Positions 1 to 7,512 of a stretch of 64,000 bases of DNA are shown piece after piece. Within the stretch, counting starts at the first letter, position 1. Every line of letters starts with the position of its first letter. A model generated the notes under the pieces. It was not told the DNA's origin. It saw nothing but the letters and a program-made list of their open reading frames with translations, and did no database searches. Position numbers and translations under genes: made by a program. The stretch is from contig CAJTUE010000001.1 in the NCBI GenBank assembly GCA_910579775.1, forward strand, positions 310,001 through 374,000, written 5' to 3'. Origin of the DNA: an uncultured Oscillospiraceae bacterium (GTDB lineage Bacteria; Bacillota; Clostridia; Oscillospirales; Oscillospiraceae).

Positions 1-2665
1 GCCAGGCGGAGACCTCGGCGTTGAACTGGGTGGCGATCACGTTGACGCTCTGCCCCTCGGGGATGCCTTCGGCGTAGATGGTGATCTCACTGCGGGCGTT
101 GGCGGCCACGCCCAGGGGCTGGAAGACGCTGCCACCCTGGGAGTACTTAGCGCTGTCCGCAGCGCCGCCGCGGCTCTCCAGACCGTTCTTCAGCAGGCCG
201 GAGGAGACGCCGCCGTTCAGCAACTCGTCAGCCAGCTTCAGCTCGTCAGCCATAGTGTTCCAGTCCACATAGTAGTTCTTCTCGTCGCTGTTCAGCCGGG
301 CGGTGAGAGCGTCGATCTGCGCCTGGGTCACGTCCTCCTTGAGGGAGGTGTGGAGGTCATTGGCGAACAGGGCCTCGATCTCGGCGGGGAGGCAGTGGGC
401 GGGGTCATACTCCATAAAGAGCAGCTGGGCGCAGGACACGGTGAGATAGGCCCGCTGCTCCACGGCCACGCTGAGCTTCACCACCTTTTGGGCTGGGGTA
501 AAGGGCAGGAGGGCGAAGTGGGTCGCGGCGGGGTTGCTCCGCACGCTGGGCCAGGTGTCTACGTCCCGGCCGGTGCCGCCGTTGTCCACGCCGCCCCGGT
601 TTTCGTCGGGGGTGAGCAGGTGGCCCTTGGAGGCGAGGTCCTCCCCCTCGTACCACACCCGGACGCTGTAGGACCGGAGGTTGGAGGCGTAGGTGCTGTC
701 CAGACGGGGCACCCAGAAGATGGCCTGGAGGTCCACAGGCTCCTTGAAGGTGACGTTGACGTGCTCGTTGCGCCACCAGTTGGCGGCGGTCCAGTGAGTA
801 CGGTAGTCTCCGTCAATGAGGTTGTTAGGGGAGAAGGGGGCGCCGGCGGTGTACTGATTGCGGTCGTAGTTGCCGCTGTCTGCCAGGGTGATGGAGGCGA
901 TCTTGCTGTTGTCCAGGAGCCCGGCGGTGGGGATGCCTTCGGGCCGCTCGTACTTTACCGCCTTGGGGATGGCCACCGACTCGGCGGAGAAGGGGCCCAC
1001 GCCCACGTCATTGCCGCCGCGGACACGGACATAGTAGGTCACGTCGTTGGTCAGGCCGGTGATAGAGGCGGAGGTGGCGGTAAGGTCGCCGCCAAACTGG
1101 GTCCAGGCGGTCTCACCCTCGGCATGGTAGAACAGCTGGTAATAGGTAGCGCTCTTGCCCTGCTTCCAGGCGGCGGTGATGGAGCCGTCCATGGGCTTGA
1201 GGCTGAGTCCGTCGATCTTGTCAGGCGCAGAGGCGGGAAGGGGGGTGGCGGAGATGACGGCGGAGGGCTGGCCCTCCCAGGTGCCGTCGGTGGGGGTGAC
1301 GGTGAAGTCATAGGCCTTGAGGTTTTCCAGCCCGTCGATGACGGCGGAGGGCTTGTCCGTATGCTTTTCCTTTACGGCGGTCACGTTATCCTGGGGCCAG
1401 TAGAGGACCTTATAGCCCGAGACGTTGGGCAGCTCGCCCCAGCGCAGGGAGATTTGTTCGCTGCCCGCCTCTGCCTTCAGAGTGCTGGCCTTGACCACGC
1501 TGTTGGGGGCGACAGGGACCTCGGGGACGATGTCCTGAAGGAACTGGATGCCCTCCACGGCAGCAAACTGGCCGCCAACGGTCTTGGTGACGGTGACGGT
1601 GATCTTCTTCACCGCCACCCGCTTGCCCAGGGAGATGGTGATGACCTTAGCGCCGTCCGTTCCCTCGCCGATGGCGTGGACGTTTTCCGGCGCGGTGTAG
1701 TCAAAGGGATGCTCGGTGGTGCGCCCCTGGTCGTCCTCTACCAGGACGACGCCGGTGAGGATCTCGCCGCCGGTGCCGTGGGGGGTGGTGAGGCGCACCT
1801 CGGCGGCGTTCACCGCCTCCTCTAAAGGCAGGGGGAGGACGATGTCCTTGCCTTTGCTGGCGGTCAGCTCCACGGCAGGGGCGTCGCTGTCAAACAGATC
1901 GGAAAGGGTCCCGTTTTGAATAGAGGTGCCCGCGGCCGCCATCTCGCTGTCGGCGGTGGACAGGATGGCGGGGGGCGCCAGCAGGGTGGTGCTGCGCACC
2001 GTCTCGGCGCCTTCGGCGGCGGTGAGGCGGTTGACATAAGCGATATCCACAATGTTGACAGCGCCGTCGCCGTTAAGGTCGTAGACCGCTAGCTTGGCGC
2101 TCTCAGAGGAACCCAGAACGCCGTCAAAGGCGGCGCGGTCGGCGGTGGTAATGGCGCCGTCGCCGTTGACGTCGCCCAGAGTAAAGGTGGCGTCGCCGGT
2201 GCCCAGGGTGACATGCTGGGCGTAGTCGCCCAGGGTGACGGCGCAGGAGAAGGGACGGTAGCCCTGGCCGGTGAGCTTCAGCTGATAGCTGTCCTGGGGA
2301 AGGCCGTTTACCGTGACCTCCAGCGCGGCGGGCCACTGGCCGCCGCCCAGGTCGCCGCCGTCGGCGTTGCGGGCGGAAACCACGGCGGTGCAGCCGTTGG
2401 TCAGAGGCTGCTCCCCGGGGACGGCCAGGTGGAGCTGGCCCAGGGAGGCGTTGCCCTTAAAGAGCTCCAGCCGCACATCCCGGCGCTTCAGCTCGCTCAA
2501 GCGCTGGGCGTAGTCCACTCGGAGGGTGGCGGTGATAGAGCCGGTGATCACCCGGTCGGACTGGGCCGCCAGGGTGGCGGGTCCAGCGCTCAGCGCGGCG
2601 GCGTTCACAGGAAAAAGCATCGTGAGAGTGAGCAGGAGAGCCAAAAGGCGAGAGGTGGTTTTCAT
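1..2665 (-). CDS. Secreted multidomain protein, probable M60-type (mucin) metalloprotease, N-terminal part, runs off window
   Basis: The frame stays open for 888 codons from ATG 2665, preceded by AAAGGA, to the window edge. Seen in order: a signal peptide (residues 1-24, ending NAAALSA); a beta-rich region; a dockerin type I-like pair of calcium loops (DVNGDGAITTAD near residue 165 and DLNGDGAVNIVD near 197); two fibronectin III domains (about 395-475 and 485-570); and an F5/8 type C (discoidin) region (about 590-750, with LIDGDYRTHWTA). The last visible residues (about 810-888, with ITIYAEGIPEGQSVNVI) resemble the start of an M60/enhancin-like peptidase region; its HExxH would lie outside the window. 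M60 proteins of gut bacteria are secreted mucinases. The protease call is inference from the final 80 residues; the modular secreted architecture is seen directly. Confidence 0.7.
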   Translation of the reverse strand, partial: MKTTSRLLALLLTLTMLFPVNAAALSAGPATLAAQSDRVITGSITATLRVDYAQRLSELKRRDVRLELFKGNASLGQLHLAVPGEQPLTNGCTAVVSARNADGGDLGGGQWPAALEVTVNGLPQDSYQLKLTGQGYRPFSCAVTLGDYAQHVTLGTGDATFTLGDVNGDGAITTADRAAFDGVLGSSESAKLAVYDLNGDGAVNIVDIAYVNRLTAAEGAETVRSTTLLAPPAILSTADSEMAAAGTSIQNGTLSDLFDSDAPAVELTASKGKDIVLPLPLEEAVNAAEVRLTTPHGTGGEILTGVVLVEDDQGRTTEHPFDYTAPENVHAIGEGTDGAKVITISLGKRVAVKKITVTVTKTVGGQFAAVEGIQFLQDIVPEVPVAPNSVVKASTLKAEAGSEQISLRWGELPNVSGYKVLYWPQDNVTAVKEKHTDKPSAVIDGLENLKAYDFTVTPTDGTWEGQPSAVISATPLPASAPDKIDGLSLKPMDGSITAAWKQGKSATYYQLFYHAEGETAWTQFGGDLTATSASITGLTNDVTYYVRVRGGNDVGVGPFSAESVAIPKAVKYERPEGIPTAGLLDNSKIASITLADSGNYDRNQYTAGAPFSPNNLIDGDYRTHWTAANWWRNEHVNVTFKEPVDLQAIFWVPRLDSTYASNLRSYSVRVWYEGEDLASKGHLLTPDENRGGVDNGGTGRDVDTWPSVRSNPAATHFALLPFTPAQKVVKLSVAVEQRAYLTVSCAQLLFMEYDPAHCLPAEIEALFANDLHTSLKEDVTQAQIDALTARLNSDEKNYYVDWNTMADELKLADELLNGGVSSGLLKNGLESRGGAADSAKYSQGGSVFQPLGVAANARSEITIYAEGIPEGQSVNVIATQFNAEVSAW

Positions 2666-2732
2666 GGTGCAGCGTCCTTTCTATCTTTGACTGTACGCCC
2701 GGTTTGGACGGTTCCTTTGGGTTACATAACAC

Positions 2733-2761
2733 ATTATAGCAGGACGGGCAGGATTTGGCAA
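2733..2761 (-). promoter_or_regulatory. Sigma-A promoter of the secreted dockerin/M60-like gene
   Basis: On the minus strand TTGCCA (2756-2761) is followed after exactly 17 bases by TATAAT (2733-2738). It lies about 70 bases upstream of ATG 2665, and no other gene lies between. Confidence 0.75.
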
Positions 2762-2846
2762 GTTACAAAACGGTAAAAATTTTTCGCAATATTTATTTTT
2801 TTGTAACCACCCTGTCAAAGCGCGGGTCACACAAAGGCCCGGACGC

Positions 2847-2884
2847 AAAAAAACGGAGAGACGCGCCGCACGTCTCTCCGTTCT
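2847..2884 (-). terminator. Terminator of the mutY-tdk-rSAM-MATE operon
   Basis: A perfect 10-bp inverted repeat CGGAGAGACG/CGTCTCTCCG with a 7-base loop is followed on the minus strand by seven T. It starts 12 bases after the MATE stop codon. Confidence 0.85.
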
Positions 2885-2895
2885 TGTTGATGGCT

Positions 2896-4311
2896 TCAGT
2901 CTCCCGTCTCCGGAGCCGGAACCGGGGCTGGAGCAAACGCCCGGCGTTCCCAGCGGGTGCCCCGCCAGCGCAGGGTGCAGAGGATGCCCCGGAGGATCAG
3001 GTCGGCGGCCATGGCGATCCAAACACCGGCCAGGCCCAGCTTGAAGACGAACACCAGCAGAGGGGCCAGGGGGATGCGTACCCCCCACATGGCGATGAGG
3101 CCCACGACCATGGGGAAGCGCACGTCCCGCGCTCCTCGGAGGGCACCGGTGTAGATGATGGACAGGGCAAAGAAGGGCTCGCTCACCGAGACGATCCTCA
3201 GCATCCGCGCCGCCTCCGCTACCACCTCCAAATCGGTATTGAAGAGGGAGGCCAGGGGGTAGGCAAAGAGGAAGAGGCAGATGGAGGTGCCGATGCACAG
3301 GAGGAAGCCCAGCTTGGCGGATAGGGCGCCGTAGGCTCGGGCGTCCTCTTTGTTTTCCGCCCCCACCGACTGGCCCACCATGGCGGTGGAGGCGGCGGCA
3401 ATGCCATAGGCAGGGAGGTAACACAGCCCCTCGGCGGTGGTGGCAATGGTATTGGCGGCCAGACTCATGCCGTCGTCGATGGCGGCCACCACCCCGGTCA
3501 TGGCCACCTGGCCCACGTTCACCATGGCCCGCTCCGCGGCGGAGGGAAGCCCCAGCTTGACGGCGGTGGTGATGATGGCCTTGTCCGGCTTAAAGGACTC
3601 TCCCTTTTGGATGGAATAGCGGTCCCCCTGCCGCAGAGCGGCCAGCAGGGTGACGATCCCTGCAAAGGCCCAGGCGAACACCGTGCCCAGAGCTGCGCCG
3701 GTGACCCCCATCCCCGCGCCGGGAATGACAATAGTGTGGCCAAAGAAGGTAGCTGTCCGGGTGGGGTAGATGAAGAAAAAGTTCAGGATGATGTTGATGA
3801 CGTTGGAGGCGGTGTTCAAAATGAGGGGGGTCTTGGTGTTGCCCATGCACCGGAGAATGGCGGAGAAGATGGCGCTGCCCCCCTCGAAGATGAGGCAGTA
3901 GGTGTACACCTTCAGGTAGCTCCGGGCTTCTCCCAGCACCGGCTCCACCGCTCCGAGCCACATGGGAAGGAAGTGTGCCAGAGAGCGGTAGAGGGCGAAG
4001 GCGGCCAAGCCGCAGAACACCGAGGCCAGTACCCCCTGGCGGATGACCGCCTTGGCCTGCTCGTCGTCACCTGCCCCCACGGCGTGGGACACCTGGACGG
4101 CGTAGCCGGTGGCCACCCCCGCCAGCACGCCGTTGATGAGCCACATGGGCGCGGCGTTGACGGACACGGCGGCGGAGGCAGTCTTGCCCAGGGCGCCCAC
4201 CATGGCGGTGTCCACATAGCTGACCATGGTGGCCAATATCTGCTCGATGATGGCGGGCCACGCCAACCGCCACATAATAGAAAGGCGGCTCTGGCCCAGT
4301 TGTCTTGACAT
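2896..4311 (-). CDS. MATE family efflux transporter
   Basis: The 471-residue integral membrane protein has about 12 hydrophobic segments in two similar halves. The N-terminal stretch (WPAIIEQILATMVSYVDTAM) is typical of the multidrug and toxin extrusion family, which exports cationic drugs or metabolites against Na+ or H+. The C-terminal tail is short and basic, then proline-rich. Length is normal for the family. The gene is last in a four-gene operon, starting 3 bases after the radical SAM stop, and is followed at once by a strong terminator. Substrate cannot be told from sequence. Its place behind mutY and tdk gives no clear functional hint; it may simply be co-transcribed. Confidence 0.9.
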   Translation of the reverse strand: MSRQLGQSRLSIMWRLAWPAIIEQILATMVSYVDTAMVGALGKTASAAVSVNAAPMWLINGVLAGVATGYAVQVSHAVGAGDDEQAKAVIRQGVLASVFCGLAAFALYRSLAHFLPMWLGAVEPVLGEARSYLKVYTYCLIFEGGSAIFSAILRCMGNTKTPLILNTASNVINIILNFFFIYPTRTATFFGHTIVIPGAGMGVTGAALGTVFAWAFAGIVTLLAALRQGDRYSIQKGESFKPDKAIITTAVKLGLPSAAERAMVNVGQVAMTGVVAAIDDGMSLAANTIATTAEGLCYLPAYGIAAASTAMVGQSVGAENKEDARAYGALSAKLGFLLCIGTSICLFLFAYPLASLFNTDLEVVAEAARMLRIVSVSEPFFALSIIYTGALRGARDVRFPMVVGLIAMWGVRIPLAPLLVFVFKLGLAGVWIAMAADLILRGILCTLRWRGTRWERRAFAPAPVPAPETGD

Positions 4312-4314
4312 ATG

Positions 4315-5190
4315 CTACACTCCAGTCAGATCAAAGGAAGGGATATAGGACCCGTCGGCGGAGGCAAGGTCCTGGGTAAAACCGGGCAGGCCCAGGTTTT
4401 CCATGTATTCCACCGCGTGGCGCAGCTCGCTGGGCCGCACCGCGCGTTGAAGCTCGGGAAAAGCGGTCAGGTCTCCAAAGGGGGTGTACTGCCCCATCAG
4501 GGAGAACAGGACCGCTCCCTTTGGGAAGGTCTCCGCCACCCAGTCCATCACCGCCTTGGCATCAAAGAGACCGCCTGGGAGCAGAAGGTGGCGGATGAGC
4601 GTCCCCCGCTTCAGCAGGCCGTTTTCAATCGCCACCGGCCCCGAGCGGGCGAACATCTCCCGGATGGCCGCCTTGGCGGCTTCTGGATAGTCCGCCGCGG
4701 CGGAGTATTTGGCGGCCCGGTCCGGCGAGAGATACTTCAGGTCGGGGAGCCAAACATGGATATAAGGGGACAGGGCACGGACGGTCTCCACCGTGTCATA
4801 GCCCCCGGAGTTCCACACGAAGGGGATGGACACGCTGCTTTTCCGAATGGCTTCTGGGAGAACGTGAGCAAAGTGGGTGGGGTTGACCAGGTCGATGCAT
4901 TCCGCGCCCTGCTGCTCCAGCTCCCGAAAGATCGACCCCAGCCGTTGCGCGGTGATGGGCTTGCCAAAGTCCTGGTGGCTGATGGCGCCATTCTGGCAGA
5001 AGACGCAGCCTAGAGAACAGCCGGAGAAAAATACAGTTCCCGCGCCCCGCTTCCCGGAAATGACCGGTTCCTCCCACATATGTAAGGCAGCGCGCGCCAC
5101 TACGGGGAGGGTGGGCTGGCGGCAATAGCCCTCGCCGTGGGTCTCGTCTCGCAGGGCCCCGCACCGCCGGGGGCAAAGGGTGCAGACCAC
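4315..5190 (-). CDS. Radical SAM protein, PflX/PflA-like
   Basis: A radical SAM enzyme of about 291 residues with the cluster-binding motif CSLGCVFC (C58, C62, C65; CxxxCxxC) and an N-terminal extra cysteine group (C3, C6, C10, C23). This pattern fits the putative pyruvate formate-lyase activating enzyme-like (PflX) family, whose true substrate is unknown. The open frame extends upstream into tdk, but no ATG is available near the tdk stop; I chose GTG 5190, four bases after that stop, because it puts the first cysteines at the family-typical N-terminus. The ribosome binding site is weak, so translational coupling to tdk is likely. It makes a methyl or adenosyl radical chemistry step of unknown target; no glycyl radical enzyme is adjacent. 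Confidence 0.8.
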   Translation of the reverse strand: MVCTLCPRRCGALRDETHGEGYCRQPTLPVVARAALHMWEEPVISGKRGAGTVFFSGCSLGCVFCQNGAISHQDFGKPITAQRLGSIFRELEQQGAECIDLVNPTHFAHVLPEAIRKSSVSIPFVWNSGGYDTVETVRALSPYIHVWLPDLKYLSPDRAAKYSAAADYPEAAKAAIREMFARSGPVAIENGLLKRGTLIRHLLLPGGLFDAKAVMDWVAETFPKGAVLFSLMGQYTPFGDLTAFPELQRAVRPSELRHAVEYMENLGLPGFTQDLASADGSYIPSFDLTGV

Positions 5191-5194
5191 GGCG

Positions 5195-5776
5195 TCATTT
5201 CGCCTGGAAGTCGGGGCCCAGGTTGCCCTCCTTCCAGTGGCGGCGGCACAGGCCGATGTACTTGTCGTTGGCCCCCAGCACCACCTGAGCACCCTCCTTG
5301 AGCACCTTGCCCGTCTCATCGAACCGGGCGTTGCAGGTGGCCTTGCGGCCGCACCAGCAGATGGTCTTGACCTCCTCCAGGATGTCGGCGGTGGCTAGCA
5401 GGGCCTGGGAACCTGGGAAGAGGTCGCCCCGGAAGTCGGCACGCAGGCCGTAGCAGATCACGGGAACGTTGAGGTCGTCTACGATATAGGTGAGGAAGTC
5501 CACCTCTTCCCGGGAGAGAAATTGAGCCTCGTCCACGATGATGCACTGGCAGGACTTGATCTCGCCCTCGGGCATGGCGCGCAGCTCGTCGAACCAGATA
5601 CAAGGATAGCTCAGGCCGATGCGGGAGTTGACGATGGCCTTTCTCTCCCGCTGGTCGATGTCCGGCTTGACCATGAGGGCCTTCTGGCCCCGCTCCTCAT
5701 AGTTATAGCGCACCATCAGAGCGTTGGCGGACTTGCTGGAGCCCATAACTCCGTAGCGAAAATACAGCTTTGCCAT
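5195..5776 (-). CDS. tdk: Thymidine kinase
   Basis: This 193-residue type II thymidine kinase phosphorylates thymidine to dTMP with ATP in the salvage of DNA precursors. Seen: P-loop GVMGSSKSA (residues 9-17), Walker B-like IIVDEAQFL, and the zinc-binding lasso domain with CWCGRKATC and a later CRRHW. The P-loop has GSSKS rather than the commoner SGKS, a variant I associate with clostridial members. Length is normal. It follows mutY by 14 bases and overlaps nearly into the radical SAM gene, so it belongs to the mutY operon, whose promoter carries NrdR-like boxes. That places a dTTP-supplying enzyme under the likely control of the deoxynucleotide-sensing repressor. Confidence 0.95.
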   Translation of the reverse strand: MAKLYFRYGVMGSSKSANALMVRYNYEERGQKALMVKPDIDQRERKAIVNSRIGLSYPCIWFDELRAMPEGEIKSCQCIIVDEAQFLSREEVDFLTYIVDDLNVPVICYGLRADFRGDLFPGSQALLATADILEEVKTICWCGRKATCNARFDETGKVLKEGAQVVLGANDKYIGLCRRHWKEGNLGPDFQAK

Positions 5777-5790
5777 AAATCAAACCACCT

Positions 5791-6837
5791 TTATTTTTGT
5801 AGGTGTTGTCTTACAATATGCTCAAAGGCCTGAAACGCGCTGGGGACGGAGTATTTCTCCGCCAGCTCCCGTTCGTCCGCCCACACCCAGCCGTCAGGCA
5901 GCTCGGCGGTTTCCGCCGCCACAGTGCAGGCCCTCATGTGCCACTCGATGTGGGTGAAGATGTGCTTGGCGGCGAGGGCAAAGGCGACCTGGCCGGGCAC
6001 GGGGGGCGCGCCGGGGGACAGCTCGTTGGGGTATTCCCACAGCCCCGCCAGCAGACCCTTTGGCGGCCGTTGGCGCAGAGCGGCCTTTCCCTCGAAAAAA
6101 ATAAGGTATACGTCCCGTTCCTCCACCCTGCGTTCCTTTTTGGGGGCTTTGACAGGAATGGAAGAGGTGAGGTCCCGGTGGTGGGCCTCGCAGCGCTCTT
6201 TGACGGGACATTTGTCACATAAAGGTGCGCCGTTGGGGAGACATACTGTGGCTCCCAGCTCCATGAGCGCCTGGTTGAAGTCCCCGGGGGCCTTGGTGGG
6301 GAGGATGACCTCCAGGGCCTCGGTGACCGCCCGCTTGGTGGCGGGGTCGGTGATGTCCCGGTGGTCGGCGGTGAGGCGAGTCACCACCCGCAGAACATTG
6401 CCGTCCACCGCCGCCCTGGGCAGGCCAAAGGCGATGGAGGCGATGGCCCCTGCGGTGTAGTCCCCCACGCCGGGAAGGGCGCGGATGGCGGCGTAGTGGT
6501 TGGGGAAGGCTCCTCCGTGCTCCTCCGTGATGATCCGGGCGGCCTTTTGGAGGTTGCGGGCCCGGGAGTAGTAGCCCAGACCCTGCCACAGCTTCATCAG
6601 CGCGTCCCCGTCGCAGACGGCCAGGTCGGCCACGGTGGGCAGAGCGTCCAAAAACCGGCGGTAGTAGTCCATCACAGCGGCGACTCGCGTCTGCTGGAGC
6701 ATGATCTCGGACAGCCAAACGTGATAGGGGGTGGGATCCTGCCGCCAGGGCAGGTCCCGCTTTTCCTCATTGTACCACGCCAAAAGGGGAATGACCAGAG
6801 CCTCTGACAGTTTTTTCGGCGCTTGTTCCACGGCCAT
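5791..6837 (-). CDS. mutY: A/G-specific adenine glycosylase
   Basis: MutY removes adenine mispaired with 8-oxoguanine in base-excision repair. The 348-residue product has the catalytic Glu region WLSEIMLQQTRV, the helix-hairpin-helix LPGVGDYTAGAIASIAFG, the catalytic Asp in VDGNVLRV, and a [4Fe-4S] site C-x7-C-x2-C-x5-C (CLPNGAPLCDKCPVKERC; the first spacing is one residue longer than in E. coli). A C-terminal NUDIX-like 8-oxoG recognition domain follows. The frame continues upstream to 6897, but ATG 6837 is preceded by an A-rich tract and six G, and fits the family N-terminus. It is the first gene of the operon and has its own promoter at 6869-6897. Confidence 0.95.
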   Translation of the reverse strand: MAVEQAPKKLSEALVIPLLAWYNEEKRDLPWRQDPTPYHVWLSEIMLQQTRVAAVMDYYRRFLDALPTVADLAVCDGDALMKLWQGLGYYSRARNLQKAARIITEEHGGAFPNHYAAIRALPGVGDYTAGAIASIAFGLPRAAVDGNVLRVVTRLTADHRDITDPATKRAVTEALEVILPTKAPGDFNQALMELGATVCLPNGAPLCDKCPVKERCEAHHRDLTSSIPVKAPKKERRVEERDVYLIFFEGKAALRQRPPKGLLAGLWEYPNELSPGAPPVPGQVAFALAAKHIFTHIEWHMRACTVAAETAELPDGWVWADERELAEKYSVPSAFQAFEHIVRQHLQK

Positions 6838-6868
6838 CCCCCCTTTTTTAATAGAAGCCAGTGAGGGA

Positions 6869-6897
6869 AGTATAGCACGAACGCAGGGGGCTTGCAA
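6869..6897 (-). promoter_or_regulatory. Promoter of the mutY-tdk-rSAM-MATE operon
   Basis: On the minus strand TTGCAA (6892-6897), a 17-base spacer, then TATACT (6869-6874). The start site would lie about 25-30 bases before ATG 6837. The -35 element overlaps the first NrdR-like box (6895-6910). Confidence 0.75.
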
Positions 6898-6941
6898 CTA
6901 TATTTTGTGGCTTGTGAAATTTCAGACACAAGATATAGAAA
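6895..6941. promoter_or_regulatory. Tandem NrdR-like boxes upstream of mutY-tdk
   Basis: Box A (6895-6910) is CAACTATATTTTGTGG and box B (6926-6941) is ACACAAGATATAGAAA. Box A is 15/16 identical to the reverse complement of the first nrdD box (33457-33472); box B is 13/16 identical to the reverse complement of the second (33498-33513). Start-to-start distance is 31 bp, three helical turns, the usual arrangement for the NrdR repressor. Box A overlaps the mutY -35 element, so binding should repress that operon. The mraZ promoter lies about 50 bp away on the other side and could also be affected. Confidence 0.6.
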
Positions 6942-6988
6942 GCCTTGCGGGGCCTGAAAAAACCGGAGAAAAACTTGAAAAAAAGGAC

Positions 6989-7017
6989 TTGCTTTTTTGT
7001 GGGGGAGGAAGTATACT
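6989..7017 (+). promoter_or_regulatory. Promoter of the dcw cluster (mraZ)
   Basis: TTGCTT (6989-6994), 17 bases, TATACT (7012-7017). Transcription would begin near 7024, just before the MraZ box array. Confidence 0.65.
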
Positions 7018-7028
7018 AGGGATACAAG

Positions 7029-7086
7029 GTGGGACAAAGTGGAGGATAAGTGCACCCTAATGGAGGAAAGTGGAGAGGAAGTGAGG
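7029..7086 (+). promoter_or_regulatory. Six-copy MraZ operator array
   Basis: GTGGGA, GTGGAG, GTGCAC, ATGGAG, GTGGAG and GTGAGG begin at 7029, 7039, 7050, 7060, 7070 and 7081, so the period is 10-11 bp throughout. MraZ is known to bind short direct repeats with about one helical turn spacing just upstream of its own gene (TGGGN repeats in E. coli). The array covers the leader and the presumed start codon of mraZ. An isolated further GTGGGG lies at 6999 inside the promoter spacer. Confidence 0.6.
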
Positions 7087-7512
7087 ACCTTGGGCAGTAT
7101 CACCGGCACCTACGCGCGCGCCTTGGACGCCAAGGACCGTCTCATGCTCCCCGCCAAGCTCCAGGACGACCTGGGGGCGGAGTGCTACCTCACCATGGGC
7201 ATCGACCGCTGTCTCGCCCTTTACCCGGAGAGCAGCTGGCAGGTGTTCACCGAAAAGTTTGCCTCTCTGCCCATCAGCCAGAGCCGGAAAATGCGGCCCC
7301 TGTTTGCCAACGCGGTGAAGTGCCGTCCCGATTCCCAGGGGCGCATCACTGTGCCCGCCCGGCTGAAGACCTACGCGGGCATCGCCAAGGACGTGGCCAT
7401 CATTGGGGTCCACAACCGGGCCGAGATCTGGGACGCCGAGACCTGGAACCAGAGCGACGAGGAGATGACCCCCGAGCGCATGGCCCAGCTCATGGAGGAC
7501 ATGGATTACTGA
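7081..7512 (+). CDS. mraZ: Division/cell-wall cluster transcriptional regulator MraZ
   Basis: MraZ is a ring-forming DNA-binding protein that regulates the dcw operon it heads. The product has two SpoVT/AbrB-like halves with the paired motifs DAKDRLMLPA and DSQGRITVPA (DxxxR). I chose GTG 7081 (143 residues, close to the family norm, with GGAGAGGA just upstream). ATG 7060 in the same frame would add seven residues but has its nearest GGAGG 14 bases away; TTG 7090 is also possible. The stop overlaps the rsmH start (TGATG). Autoregulation is suggested by the array of GTGGAG repeats over the start region. Confidence 0.9.
   Translation: MRTLGSITGTYARALDAKDRLMLPAKLQDDLGAECYLTMGIDRCLALYPESSWQVFTEKFASLPISQSRKMRPLFANAVKCRPDSQGRITVPARLKTYAGIAKDVAIIGVHNRAEIWDAETWNQSDEEMTPERMAQLMEDMDY

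Noticed and set aside
350..1825. Open plus-strand frame of 491 codons opposite the secreted protein gene
   Set aside because: Composition is Gly/Val-rich shadow of a high-GC gene on the other strand; no ribosome binding site or known motif, and the minus-strand frame has clear domains.
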